Below, one piece after another: positions 44,600 to 56,128 of a stretch of 64,000 nt of DNA; position 1 is the stretch's first letter; each line of letters opens with the position of its first letter. The notes below the pieces were generated by a model. The model was not told the DNA's origin and did no database searches. It worked only from the letters and a program-made list of their open reading frames with translations. The translations under genes and the position numbers were made by a program. The DNA is from Limnephilus marmoratus (taxonomy: Eukaryota; Arthropoda; Insecta; Trichoptera; Limnephilidae), in assembly GCA_917880885.1 (NCBI GenBank), contig OU862917.1, positions 51,134,727-51,198,726 of the forward strand, given 5' to 3'.

Positions 44600-44821
44600 A
44601 TGTTCGCAACAAGTGACAGTTCATCAGGTTCTGACAATGAACTAATAATTAATTATATGACACGACGTGTAAAGCGACAATATAATATACGCAGGAATTT
44701 CTATCTAATGGAAGACCTAGATTTCGTATGCCGATTTCGCGTTAATAAAGAAACTGCTCGACTTTTGACTACATTAATTGCAGATATGATATATGTTATT
44801 CGAAAGAATTACTCTAGCTAA
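44600..44821 (+). pseudogene. Another Harbinger transposase N-terminal fragment
   Basis: 73 codons: MFATSDSSSGSDNELI, then RRNFYLMEDLDFVCRFRVNK and ETARLL. An acidic start followed by NFY..ED..F..RFR.. is typical of PIF/Harbinger transposases of a third subfamily. The sequence just upstream has two copies of atgggttttttcattt (44345, 44420). The DDE part is missing and the right end was not located. Confidence 0.65.
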
Positions 44822-45353
44822 TAATTTTATAACCATTTAAAACGTGATCCCTGAGACGTAGGTATGTGTGGTAAAATAATGTACGATCGCGTGAGAAATG
44901 TGGATATTCGCAAAGAATGTAAGGCTGATGTAAGCATAATGAATAATGAGTAACAGCCGTTGTGTCCAACATTTTCGGATGATTAATCCGAGTGAAGCTG
45001 AGCCTAGCGCCTTGCGCCGCTAAGCTAAGGTATGTTAGAAAAATGCTCCATTTTAGCTGTGTCCAACAACTTGATCGTAGCGTTCGGTGTGTAGCCCCAT
45101 TTGCTTTCGTACACCAAAAAATGACGTCAAGTTAGCAACTTTACATGTTAAATTAATACCGAAACGTTAATTAATTGTATTTATTATTAATACAGATATT
45201 TTCTTTTAAATAGTGTAATACATAAACCGACATTTTACATTTTTAAAACAAACGTATTTAATATGTTAAAAATAAGGTGTTAATTGACTTACTTTTTTTG
45301 TTTACGTGCGTTTGAAGTTTGACATTAGAATCAGTTGAAATTTTGTATTCAAA

Positions 45354-45527
45354 ATGGACAAGGCGAAGCGTTCGAAAAATTTTACGCCAAACGAAAAAAT
45401 GAGACTTGTAGACCTAGTTACCTCGTCGCAGGTCATTTTGTCGAAAGCGACAGGTGGCCCAAACTACGCTACGCTTGTAAAATCAAAAGAAGCTGCTTGG
45501 AATGACATTGTCCTCGACAAGTGCTAA
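45354..45527 (+). pseudogene. Myb/SANT-like protein N-terminal fragment
   Basis: 57 residues from ATG 45354: MDKAKRSKNFTPNEKMRLVDL, then KATGGPNYATL and EAAWNDI. It matches the first helices of the Myb/SANT-like domain of Harbinger accessory proteins (NFTP.E...L..LV, AW..I). The rest is deleted. Confidence 0.7.
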
Positions 45528-45601
45528 TTATATTCCACATATTATTACAAAAATGACACTCGAATAAGTCAAAACTTTACCTTTCGCTTGCGTAAGTTAA
45601 A

Positions 45602-45775
45602 TTATCTTCTACTTGGCTCAAAACATATAAAAAAACACGCTTTTGTCATCCTAAAGCGGTTATAAAAATCGCCGTCATTTAATACTTCCATAAAATTTAT
45701 ATCGGCATCTTGCCGCCGCCTATATAATCCAATATTATCGTCAACCATAATCACTATATTCAATATAGGATTCAT
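45602..45775 (-). pseudogene. Harbinger transposase N-terminal fragment, third family
   Basis: 57 residues from ATG at plus 45775: MNPILNIVIMVDDN, then RRRQDADINFMEVLNDGDFY and NRFRMTK. The block before RFRMTK is the HARBI1-like N-terminal signature. The catalytic domain is deleted. Confidence 0.65.
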
Positions 45776-46061
45776 ATTTCAAATTGAAAAACCAAATAAA
45801 AAAGCCGACAAAAGAGTGAACTGATGACAGATAATTACGATAATTAATTGACATTGACAGCTCGATTGTTTTCGCGGATTTTTGTTCGCTCTGTTGTCAG
45901 TTTTTATAAGTAGGTCTTCCTTAGCAACTTTAATCCACCCGGCTACCTTCCTTACATTTGAGTGTGGTGGGACGATCATTGTGTTTCGACACAGCGTATT
46001 TGGGCATTTGAGCAGGGCTGAGCGGAGATCTCGGCTGAGCATAGGTTGGACACAACGGCTG

Positions 46062-46744
46062 TAAGATTAAGAAAGGGACCCTCAGATGGTCATGTAGATG
46101 AGCATGTAGAGCGAATTATTTTATTTTTACGCCGAATTATATGATGGGTGATTTCAAAATAATGCTTCAAATCCGGATTTATTCGTTTGTTTTTCTTTTA
46201 AATAGTTTTTATCCGTTATGTACTTTGATTGTCACTAATAATTTACAAAAATTTGACAAAAAAAATCAACTTCTGACTCGATTTAATCGAAAACGAAAGC
46301 TCAAATCAAAAAAAGTTATACCACAAAATCGACTCCAAATGTGATGTGGATTCTCCAGTTTCCCGCTTGTACTACGAGCTTCCGAACACCGTGTATATAG
46401 CCTATAGATCACACAAATAATGTAGCTTTCTATTAGTGAACGAATTTTTAAAGTGCATTCAGTAGTTTTTGTGTGAAAGAGTAACAAAGATACATCTATA
46501 CAAACATTCGCCTTTATAATATTATTAATTAATTAATAAAGTAGGAAGTAGGATGTGTACACGAACACAAAGGGCGCGGGTTTCGGCTTTCAGATTACCG
46601 GCGCTCCGTGCCGAGTCCGCCGCATAGTTGGGCAAAACGACAAAGTGCTGAAAATCGCCCTTCAATTCAAAGTGACGCGTGACTGAAAATTTCAATGTGG
46701 CATGGAAGGTTATAATTTTTTTTTTTAACATTATATATATATAT
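46062..46744. other. Helitron-end fragment and foldback fragment, no gene
   Basis: On the minus strand 46524-46390 reads aatattataaaggcgaatg, then gttactctttcac and actactgaatgc, the same 5' text as the Helitron at 21651, so it is a related fragment. At 46562-46690 gcgggtttcggctttcagatta matches the foldback family of 40836. A duplicated-site analysis was not possible by eye. Confidence 0.55.
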
Positions 46745-47107
46745 TTTTTTATATTTATTTATTTATTTATTCCATTTTTACAATTTTACAAAGTTAGGTA
46801 TAAGTACAATTATTTTTTTAATTATGTACATGTAATGCAAATATTTTTTAATGGTGGTAATAATACCTCTCTAATTGAGAATTTCTCGTGTTTAGGGAGG
46901 GAGTACTAACACAATTGATATTTTGATATATGTTTAATTGATGCTACCATGAGCGTATTTATGAAAAAATAAAATAAAAACCACATGTATGTAAAATTAT
47001 GTACCTGTGCACTATTTTAGGAAGAAAGTTTTTTTTTTAATTATAAAATATAAAACCTGTGTACACATTGAAAATATAAGTGGGCGTAATATAACACAAA
47101 CATGAAA

Positions 47108-50083
47108 TTACTTAGTGGTGAAATGTATTTTAATTTTTTTCTTAAAAATTTTATAATTTTTTTCGGATTGAATATCTTTAGGGAGTTCGTTAAAGCATTT
47201 TATGGCTGAGTATGTGTAATGGTGTTGGGCCGTTGTAGTATTAAGTTTAGGGATTATTATTTGTCCTGTTGTTCTCGGCCTGGTGCTAAATGACTTTATT
47301 GTTAGGTTGTCTTTATGGATTTGAAGTAATGCATTTTTTTGATAGATTCTGTTTATTTGTAAAACTTTGAATTCATCGAATATTTTTTGAGTTGAATAGT
47401 CTAAAGGCTTTTTTAGAATAATTTTGATGAGTCTTCTATGTACTATTTCAAGTGGGGCTAAGTTGGTTTTATACGCTCCTCCCCAACCTATTATTCCGTA
47501 TTGCAGAACTGATTGGGCTAATGCATAGTTAACCTTCAGTAGTATAGATTTATGAAGTATATTTATTAGTTTGAGGAATACGTAAAAAAGTTTACGTATT
47601 CTGTTTATAGTTTGTGCAATATGTTCTGTCCATTTAATATGTTGGTCTATTATTATGCCTAAATATTTAATGTTGTTCTTTTTTGAAATTTTTGTGCATT
47701 TAGATGAGTTGCAGTTGTCAGTATAATTTTTACAAGAGCTATGAATAGTTATATTGGAATTTATAATTGGAAGGAATTTGTCTGATAATGTAAATGTCAT
47801 GAAGTAAGTTTTGTCAGAGTTTAAGGAAAGATAGTTGTCATCCAGTCATTGTTTTAAGTTGTTTATTTCTACATTTGCGGTTCGGTAGGCTTCATCCCAA
47901 GTTTTTTTTTTCTATGATTAAGACTGTGTCGTCAGCGAAAGATATGATTTTTCCAATTTTCGGTATTGTAAGCATTTCATTCACGTAAATGATAAACAAT
48001 ATTGGACCTAACACTGTCCCTTGAGGAATTCCAAATTCTGAATAGGTGGGTTCACTCAATGTATTGTTAATTTTCACGTGTTGGTGTCTTTCATGTAGAT
48101 AACTTTTGAACCATTCTATAACTGTTCCTTGAATTCCAATATTTTCTAATTTCTTGATTAGTTTTTTGTGGCATATACTGTCAAAAGCTTTTCTTAGATC
48201 AATGAATATACTTAAACATTTATTTCCCGAGTCAAGAGCATTATATATTATTGAGGTTATTTTTGCGATTGCATCTTGCGTGCCTAAATTTTCTCTGAAG
48301 CCGAATTGGTTATCATTAATAATTTTATTTGAAGTGATGTGCTTAGTTAATTGTGACTTTACGACTTTTACAAATATTTTTGCTACGTTTGATACAATAG
48401 ATATGGGACGGTAGTTTGAGATGTCGGTTGCAATTCCTGATTTGAAAATCGGGGTTATTATTGTATTTTTATATATTTTCGGGTAAATTCCTTGTTGCAT
48501 GCTGTTATTTATGATATGTGCTATTGGTTTTGATATTAGTTGTCTCATTTGTTTTAGTAAATTTACTGTGATATGGTCGAAACCAGGGCTCGCTGACACT
48601 CGTAAGTTCATTATCATTTTTTCTATTTCTATCTGTGTGCATTTTTCAAACTTTTTGAAAATATTTTGGCAAGTTTGTGTGGATGTACTGAAAGTTTTTT
48701 TAGATTGGACAGCGTCAATTTTTTTGGCTAGGTTCTCACCGACTTTTGCAAAGTAGTAGTAGTTGTTGAAAATATTAGCAATTTTAGTTGGTTCTTTTAC
48801 TGTCTCTATTGTTTCATTGTCATATGTTATTTTATTTATTTGTTTATTTTTATTACCCTTGCCAATGATGTTATTAATTGTAGCCCAGACTTTTATGTTA
48901 TCTTCACCACAATCTTCAATTTTTTCTTTGAAGTAATTTTCTTTTGTTTTTTTAATCAAGTTTGTAAGATTATTTCTGTATTTTTTTATATAATTGTAAT
49001 AAAATAAAGTCATTGGGTTGTTTACGGGTTTGAGAAAATAGTTTTTCTTTATTCCTAATTGAGGTAACTATTCCATGGGTGATCCAAGGTTTAATTTTTC
49101 TATGTTTTGATTTTAGTTTGACGTTATTTTCTTTAGTTGCATTTATTATGTGATCGCGAAGTGTTTTTTCGAAATTAATTGAAGATTTTTCGGCATCTTC
49201 GGTATTTAATATTTCTTCCCACTTTTCCGATTTTAATTTTTGTTCTAGAAGTTGTGTGTTAATGGTTTTTATATTATACTGCTGTAATGCAGTTGAGGAA
49301 AAGGATATATATTTTTTTTAAATCAAGAATTAAAAAACACGTAAAGTGATCAGTTATATTTGTTTTCCAAATGACAAGTGTTAATTGTGTAGTTATGTCA
49401 GCTTTTGTCCAAATATGATCAATACATGATGGGTTTTGTCGGGGCACAACTCTAGTATAGTCGTTTATGCATGAAATGAAGTTCAGTTCAGCCATCGTAT
49501 TATGTAGATCATTTTTTTCGACACTGTTTGAATTTAAACCTATATTTATATTGAATTCACTTGTTACTATAGTATTTTGACATTTGTTTTTATTAATTAC
49601 ATCTTTAAGATGCTCTATAAATTGTTGAGTTTTCGAATCGTGGGTTCGGTATATAGCAATAACCTGATAAATCTGATTATTTACTTTTATTTGTAATGCT
49701 AGGCAGTTAGTGAGTGTCATGTTTATTTCTTTATAAGATATATCTTGGTGTTTTTGGTTAACGTATATAACTATTCCACTATTCTTGTTAATGTGCGTTT
49801 TCGTAGTAATACATGTAAAGTTCGGTAATTGTTGTATACTATCAATATTTATTGTATTAAGGTGGGCCTCGGTCAAAACTATACAGTCGAGTTCAGTTTT
49901 CAATAGACTAAGAGTGCATAATAATTCATTTATGTTTTTGTAAATACTTCTGATATTTAAGTGCATAATGGTTAATGAGTCAGTCATATTTTTGAAGAGT
50001 AGGTTGCATTGATCAACATTATTACATACCTTTTCTCTTATATTATAAGTGTTATCTAGTTCGTCCGTAATAATATTATTCAT
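47108..50083 (-). pseudogene. LINE ORF2: endonuclease plus reverse transcriptase
   Basis: Three open blocks in shifted frames. 50083-49274 is an APE-like endonuclease (LNIRSIYKN, LTEAHLN, SCIDHIW, TDH). The usual GDFN motif reads TSEFNIN, so a catalytic-site residue is changed. 49013-47892 is the reverse transcriptase (SPGFDHI, FIDLRKAFDSI, GIPQGTVLGPILF and the active site FADD). 47800-47108 is the C-terminal part (KYLGIIID, QSVLQYGIIGWG, KCFNELPKDI). The break between the last two falls in a run of ten A (minus), suggesting a one-base indel. Jockey/CR1-group order, no RNase H. Confidence 0.88.
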
Positions 50084-50383
50084 CCTACTTTGAAATCGTG
50101 TATCTTATGTAAAATGATTGAGTATGTATATAAAATATATAAATATGTTTGGAGGTACGTTTTGTAGGGAATTGAGAATTCGTTTATATGAATAACTTCA
50201 TAGCCGGGCGGAACAATAATAATCATATACTTAGTAATAATAATGCCACTCGACTGGGAGTTGCTAGTTCTTAGGTACATACTACGAATTTGAACAGGCG
50301 CTAATAAACAGGGTGCCGACTTTGATACTCTGTAAACAAAATATAGTTGAAATATTAATTTCTTACTTGAAGAATATAACATT

Positions 50384-51465
50384 TTAATTAAAGTAAATTT
50401 TCTGGTAAGCAGATTCTGTCATTTTATTGACGTAGTGGCACTTGCTATCATTCGCTCGATGGTTCGAATTTGTTTTTCCATTTCTTGATTTATTAAAGGT
50501 TAGACAATTGTAGCACGTCGGTGGTTGAGTTTTATTCGGGCAGTTCGATAGTGTATGATCTTGTGCGCAGTGGAGACATCTGGGTTTTTCCATTTTTTTT
50601 TCGGCACTTGTTGGCAGTATGTTCGAACCACAAGCAATGGTAGCATTGGGACAACGGGTTTGAGTCGTCTACATGAACCCGCATAAATCCCAGGTTTATT
50701 CTTCCTTTTTCGATTAATAATTTTCTCATTTGACCGGTTGTTTCTAGGACGTAGTTAAATAAGTTCTCGCTTCTTTTGTTTTTTATATTTGCCATTATTT
50801 TGGGCATGTGTTTACTATCGTCTTTGATAAGTTGGTAAATATCTTCGTTTTGTTCTGTAAAATCTTCATTAAAATCTTCTACGTTGTAATCCTTGTGTAT
50901 TCCTTTAAGGATAACATTAGGCTCGGGCTTCTTAATTTCTGTTGCGGTTATGCTGTTATTTTCCTTCTTGTTGATTTCTTTAATTATTTTATCAGAATCT
51001 TCTTTCTTTGGGCAAGAGATGATTACGTGGTTTTTATTTGATTTTTTTATTTCAGATACTTCTATCCCCAGTTTTCCAACTCTTATCTGTTTTTGAATGT
51101 TTACTTTTATTTGGTCCGCGTTTTCATTATTGTTTGAAATTATTTTTATTGTATGTAGATTTTCTTTGGGTAATATTGGTTTTCCCTTATCAATTACGCT
51201 TGCGTATGTTCTTTTGTCGCCTGTACTTGTTTCCTGCGGGGGTCTGGTGATGATTTTTTCATATGTCATTAATTTTCCCTCAATTATTCCAACCTTTGTT
51301 CCAACGTCAATCATTTTGCTTTAAAGAGTAGATAATTTTGTCAAAAGCTTCGCCATCTGGTCTTTAGTAATTTTTAAAGCTGGATCCGTGATGGCACTGT
51401 GGATGCCGTCAATAAGTTCTTTTGCTTCATTAATAGATAGGAGGGCGTTATCGTTAAGATTCATT
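50384..51465 (-). pseudogene. LINE ORF1 (gag-like, three zinc knuckles)
   Basis: The probable start is MNLNDNALLSINEAKELIDG at 51465. One in-frame stop (plus 51321-51323) interrupts the frame, which resumes to 50590; there a frameshift leads to the last block. The C-terminus has three CCHC-like knuckles: CYHCLWFEHTANKC, CLHCAQDHTLSNC, and CYNC with HRANDSKC. This gag-like ORF with a zinc-knuckle cluster is typical of Jockey-type LINEs and would bind the element RNA. Confidence 0.75.
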
Positions 51466-51545
51466 TTTGTTGTTTGTGACAGCCCTGCTTGAGTAAACAG
51501 CATAGATTATTTGATGCGGTAGTATATAATGTGCGTCATGTTGCA

Positions 51546-53735
51546 CGGCACGCACCGTTACATCGATACAAGGTACTACGATTGGAGCCTTCTATATGTA
51601 TGCGTCCGATGCGTTGTTCAAATTCTAATTGTCACTTGTTCTGTCACTGAATATTTAATATTTTAATATCAATTTAAATCACTTTAACCAATAATGAAGT
51701 ATGTTTATTAACCGTTTCTCAAGGGACCACTTCCGATATAAATATATGCTTTACGCGGACTTGAAGAGGGCGGATTGAATAGTTTTTCGGTAGAGCAATT
51801 GAAATGCGTGGATATTGTATGACTCATTTGTGAGTATATATATATAAAAAAAAGTGCATATGTACATGGTACAATTTAGTTAAATATAACTACCAAAAAT
51901 ATATTTACTTCCTTCAACTCAACATTGACAAACTCCAAGATTGGTATGAGCCTTCGACCAAGTATACCCTAAACGAGAGCTTAAAATTAACACCCAAGCC
52001 AAATTTCAAATTGGCACAAAGCCCATTTATGAAAAGGGCGTGCCCGTGCATTGTATCGCAGTATTTTGATCGCATTGTGCTTTGCCTTTTACCTTTTGTT
52101 AGTCTAAAGTGAGCTAATTGATCTGGCAAGTCATCTCGAGCGGGTTAAATTTTTCAAACACAAAAATATCCCACTTCCGAATATTGTAGATGCTCTATCC
52201 AGCGGACTTTATTTTTTAAAATGTAGTCAGCTATCTGACAACAACAAAAAAATATACCTTATGTATGCCTTTTAGACAGCGTTTTAATAAACGTAAAAAA
52301 GTTAAAAAATTACTTTTATTAACATTAAAGTTTCTGACGTCATCAAATCACCATACTGCTTGTGGCGTCACGACAGCTCGACTACTAATACATACAAAGA
52401 GGGCTAGTATCAGAATATCGATGTGATTTTCAAACTTTTTTAAAGCACCCGCTTTTAATAATAAAATAAATTCACCCACCCCCCGCTGTTTTTTAGGATT
52501 GATCAAACTTTTTAGTATTATTAATGTATTCATTATTAGTTTGTATGCGGACCTTGGTGGGAGGGTATGTACAACATAACCTGGTTTACTTTGTTGTCGG
52601 TGAAGTCGCAAACCTACTTTATATATTGTAAAACAATATTTGTTAAATAAAAATATCAATGTGGGTATAAATAAAGCGCCGCAGGTGAAAATTTTATATC
52701 CGCCAGGCCCAAACAATAAATGCTATCGATTTTTTATTTCGAAATATTAAAGAACTTATAAAAGTATTTTCAATTTTAGCGGTTGATTAAAAAAAGTAAG
52801 TCGCGAAAAGAGGGCAAAAATTGCCAGACAATTTTTTTTACTACGTTCAAGGTCAAACCAATAAATGGTGTTGGTTTATTTTCGTTCGGAATTATAATAT
52901 TTGTTTCGAATTATAAATGTTGTTATTTTGTAAAACGGAAACTTTTAAAATACATTAAAAACACAGATCTCAACGAAATACAGATGCACTATTCTTCAAC
53001 TAAGGCAGGAGTCGGCAAACTTATTAGCCAAAAGGGTCAAATATGTATAGGTATTACAACGATTCAAAAAAAAAAATTGGGTGCCAATTAAGGTTTTGGA
53101 AATACGCTGCCGGCAACTCGTATGTAAGACGGCGGAATTCGCAGGAAAATTGTATTGTGAAATTACTGTTACTGGCGTTACTTTATTATGATTTTTTCGA
53201 TGAGAGGGCTCGTCTAGGGTATACTTGGTCGAAGCCAATGGCGCATGGACGTGAATTTCTCAAAGAGCGTAGCCGTCTTTTCATCTCATAAAAAGGGCGA
53301 CATGGCTCCTAGAGAGGAAATAACTACGACCAGGTCATACCTTGAAAAAACACCGCCAAACATCTAAGGTCAAATGTTCAAAAATTCGTTTTGTAGCATC
53401 AAAATTCTACTTTAAGGGGTGGGAAAAAGTAATGGAGGTGGTTTTCTAAAATCATACATAGACAGTGAGTGATCTTCCTCTTGTTTTGAAGGTCAAGTGT
53501 GCAAAGTTTCGTCACGCGGAATAAAACTGTAGATTTGCATAAAAAGCTAAGATACACAACACAGGAGGACACTCTTCTTTACATAACGTTAGGTGAGAAT
53601 GAAAAGGTTCTATCTGCTCTAACCAAAGTTCTGAGATGTGAGAATTCAAACTTTTGAATTAATTTATTTTATAATTAGACAAATCTTCTGTATAGTCTGC
53701 TATTATAAATAATTGGTAATTTATTTATTTGTGTA
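51546..53735. other. Unassigned stretch with a distant inverted repeat
   Basis: No gene is recognised. A ~30-bp inverted pair, cttcgaccaagtataccct at about 51953 and agggtatacttggtcgaag at 53216, may mark the ends of a 1.3-kb element. Frames in it (e.g. 52348-52716 minus, 52783-53091) have no domain. Confidence 0.4.
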
Positions 53736-53739
53736 TTAA

Positions 53740-54262
53740 GCAACTAACACTCATAAACACCTACTTGTACACAAACATACCACAAGATTTAGAGAAGGAA
53801 AGGGCCTAAAAACTCCTCGAATATTAAATAAATATGGAAGCCGTACTCTTGAATATCTAATACCAGTGATTTTCAATAAAATCAATAAAAACATAAAATT
53901 TGAAAAAAATGAGAGACTAAGTCCTAAAATGATAAAACTATGGTAAATGAACGAAAACTCCATGTATCTTTGAATATCTTAATATAGCTGCCTACATATC
54001 TTGTTATTAGGCAGGTATATTGAAATATCTTATATATTTATGATTGTAAGTTAAAATATCTAATATTACTATGTGATCTATTCTAATGTTTCCTTAAAAC
54101 TATAAATGTATTTACAAATATTTTCTTAGATATTATATTAAGATTGTTTAAATAGTTAGAACCTGCAGACAAGCTGTCACATGACAGCTTTGTGGGTCTA
54201 CTCAAATTTTTTTGTACAAAATGTATATGTAATCTAATAAATAAAAATAAATAAAAAATATA
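53740..54262 (+). pseudogene. LINE 3' fragment with stem-loop and tail
   Basis: The frame with HTTRFREGKGLKTPRI, then YGSRTLEYLIPVIFNKIN is a LINE ORF2 C-terminus (TR.....TPR...YG...L.Y). The 3' UTR has a hairpin agctgtca / tgacagct (54174-54191) and ends aataaataaaaataaataaa (54237-54256). Confidence 0.65.
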
Positions 54263-54536
54263 TATAATGTAGGTACGTAGATAACAATTTATCTGCAGTA
54301 CCTAAAATAGCAATTAGAACCTTTTTACTGCGAATCTTTAGAATATAGTGAGCTCGAAAAGGTTCCGTGTATTTTTTTATTTGTATAAAACCTCTAAATA
54401 ATTAAGGGTTATTTCAGAAAAATATTTTAGTACTTTTTAATTACTGCTCAATATACTATTTTGATTATTAAACTAATTAGTAGGACTGCTAAACTATCAA
54501 CTTCACTAGCATGAATAATAAAATAATGTTTTAATG
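54263..54536. other. Unassigned AT-rich spacer
   Basis: Nothing is recognised. Confidence 0.4.
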
Positions 54537-54574
54537 GAATAACTTTGTTTACATCACTTTTATTTATGTACATC

Positions 54575-54611
54575 AATCACCATGTTTCGTGAACGATGAT
54601 AACATCATCAG
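54575..54611 (-). ncRNA. Hammerhead-like ribozyme motif, copy A
   Basis: On the minus strand: CTGATGA, a 16-nt helix-II region with decayed pairing, GAAA, then a 4-bp helix III acat/atgt and a GTA cleavage-type triplet. Penelope-like elements are known to carry hammerheads in their terminal repeats. An extra T after CTGATGA and poor helix I weaken the call. Confidence 0.35.
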
Positions 54612-54648
54612 GATTAAATGTTTACTAAACTTAAAAATTAAACATAGA

Positions 54649-55200
54649 TCACATATGGGGGGAAGGAGTAGAAGGAAGGGGAAGGAGTAAGAGCGGGGGA
54701 AGTTTATTAAAATTAAGGATTTCAAAGTCATTAGCAGGGAAAGACTGGTTAAGTGGGAAAAGGTTCAAAAGAGGGTTTATAATTTTTTTCTGCTTATTAA
54801 TTATGTCTGCTTTATTATTGACATTTTTCCTAATTTCTAAAATCTCTAAATTATTTATCTGTGATGTCTTATAACCCGTAGGTATGTAATATTTTAAGTC
54901 CATGTTTTTTTTTTTCAAATTATGATCATTTTTTAATAAATGATCTGCGAACTCAGATTCGATATTTCCATTTAATGCCCTGAGATGATCTTTAAACCTT
55001 ACTTCAAAGTTTCTACCTACATATATAAAAGCAATTACAGTCTTTGCAATTGAGTTTATAAACGTCCGATTTTTTTTGTTTTAATGTCGCTGTCTTTGTT
55101 GTTAAGGATGATTTTATTAAATTTATTATTTGTATAAAATGCTGGTTGTGTAGTACCGGGAATATTTTTACTAATTATTTTTGACATATCGTAATCCCAC
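54649..55200 (-). pseudogene. Penelope GIY-YIG endonuclease remnant
   Basis: In order on the minus strand: GTTQPAFYTNNKFNK, then NCKDCNCFY and, after a one-base shift, YVGRNFEVRFKDHLRAL, FADHLLKNDHNL and NNLEILEIRKN. The CKDC...FYVGR..(x)RFK.H pattern is the GIY-YIG module that Penelope-like elements carry after the reverse transcriptase. The RT domain itself is absent. At least two frame changes. Confidence 0.65.
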
Positions 55201-55331
55201 TAAACCGGTCTTTCCCTGCTAATGATTTTGAAATCCATAATTTTAATAAACTTCCCCCACTCATATCCCTTCTAGCCTTTCCTCCCAAATGTGATCTATG
55301 TATAATTTTTAAGTTTAGTATACATTTGATC

Positions 55332-55371
55332 CTGATGATGTGAACTTCGTTCACGAAACAAGTTAATTGTA
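55332..55371 (+). ncRNA. Hammerhead-like ribozyme motif, copy B
   Basis: CTGATGA (55332-55338), a perfect 6-bp helix II gtgaac-ttc-gttcac (55340-55354), GAAA (55355-55358), helix III acaa/ttgt (55358-55361, 55367-55370) and A at the expected cleavage base (55371). One extra T sits before helix II and helix I is weak. Confidence 0.4.
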
Positions 55372-55650
55372 TAGGTATATTATAAATAAAAGTGATGTAA
55401 ACAAAGTTATTTGTCTTTTCTTTAAAATAAATAATGCCACCACAAAGTGAAAACCTTTCCGAAGAAGTTTTCTTCGAAAAATTAATAAAAGAATGGTTAT
55501 TAATACAAAACATGCTTTTATCTTTAGTTTGACACTTAAAAATTTATCACTGTTACAACAATTTAACACAATAATTATAATATTACTACTTTTTCAGAAT
55601 GAAATAACATACTAACTCCTCAGAAGCGTTGGTTCCTATTCTGTTCCCTG

Positions 55651-55800
55651 GAGTGCTGCTGGTGACCTGGAGTGCTGCTGGTGACCTGGAGTGCTGCTGG
55701 TGACCTGGAGTGCTGCTGGTGACCTGGAGTGCTGCTGGTGACCTGGAGTGCTGCTGGTGACCTGGAGTGCTGCTGGTGATCCGGAGTGCTGCTGGTGCGG
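55651..55800 (+). repeat. 19-bp minisatellite, eight copies
   Basis: The unit gtgctgctggtgacctgga is repeated at 19-bp spacing from 55653 to the variant unit at 55786. Because 19 is not a multiple of 3, all frames stay open across it; the apparent peptides are artefacts. Confidence 0.95.
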
Positions 55801-55904
55801 AAGACTCCAGAGATGACATGCGAAGATCAGTCTGAAAAGCAAAAAGAGGTGTTATCAGTTATCATGTTAATTTTAGTTTTTTGGTTCTTAGATTCATGGG
55901 AGAT

Positions 55905-56047
55905 TCATTAATAGAAGAGTATGTATGAGACGATGTATGAATGTGAGTGAGGCAAAGAGTGTGTACCAAGACCGAGTTGTTTGGCAGTCCGTCCTCTCTG
56001 CCTACCCCTGCGAGGAAACGGCGTGATGGTTAGTTAGTTAGTTAGAT
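55905..56047 (+). mobile_element. RTE-like LINE 3' end with (GTTA) tail
   Basis: The frame ends AKSVYQDRVVWQSVLSAYP followed by TGA, then gatggttagttagttagttaga, a simple-repeat tail. The ending gtgtaccaagaccgag ... ctctgcctacccc is familiar from RTE-type LINEs in moths. Only the last ~30 codons are present. Confidence 0.5.
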
Positions 56048-56128
56048 TCATGGGTTGAAGACCTACGGAGGGTTGACCCATGGAAGGGGAATCTCCGACA
56101 TTGTGCTGGCAAGGTTGACAACAGGAAT

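Larger units (their letters stand above)
44954..46061. mobile_element. Harbinger derivative with SANT and transposase starts
   Basis: The ends CAGCCGTTGTGTCCAAC and gttggacacaacggctg are perfect inverted repeats flanked by TAA (44951-44953, 46062-46064). It retains a Myb/SANT gene start (plus) and a transposase start (minus) facing each other. Confidence 0.88.
46745..51545 (-). mobile_element. Near full-length Jockey-like LINE
   Basis: On the minus strand: ORF1 with zinc knuckles (51465-50384), an endonuclease and reverse transcriptase ORF2 (50083-47108), a 3' UTR and a tail of AATA units (plus 46745-46770, tatttatttatttattcc). It is very AT-rich. The start near 51545 is approximate. Three frame breaks and one stop show it is inactive but not old. 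Confidence 0.85.
54537..55412 (-). mobile_element. Penelope-like element fragment with inverted terminal repeats
   Basis: The outer segments 54537-54660 and 55275-55412 are inverted copies (aactttgtttacatcacttt on both; gtttcgtgaacga; acttaaaaatta), as often seen in the pseudo-LTR arrangement of Penelope elements. Between them on the minus strand lies a GIY-YIG endonuclease remnant. Both repeats contain a hammerhead-like motif. Confidence 0.6.

Noticed and set aside
50080..50382. 100-codon frame between LINE ORF1 and ORF2
   Set aside because: No LINE motif; position fits an inter-ORF spacer or a decayed end of ORF1.
51097..51324. Hydrophobic plus-strand frames that look like membrane proteins
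   Set aside because: Antisense shadow of LINE ORF1.
55586..55842. Two overlapping frames with repeated Ser-Pro-Ala-Ala-Leu-Gln peptides
   Set aside because: Produced by a 19-bp minisatellite that keeps all frames open.
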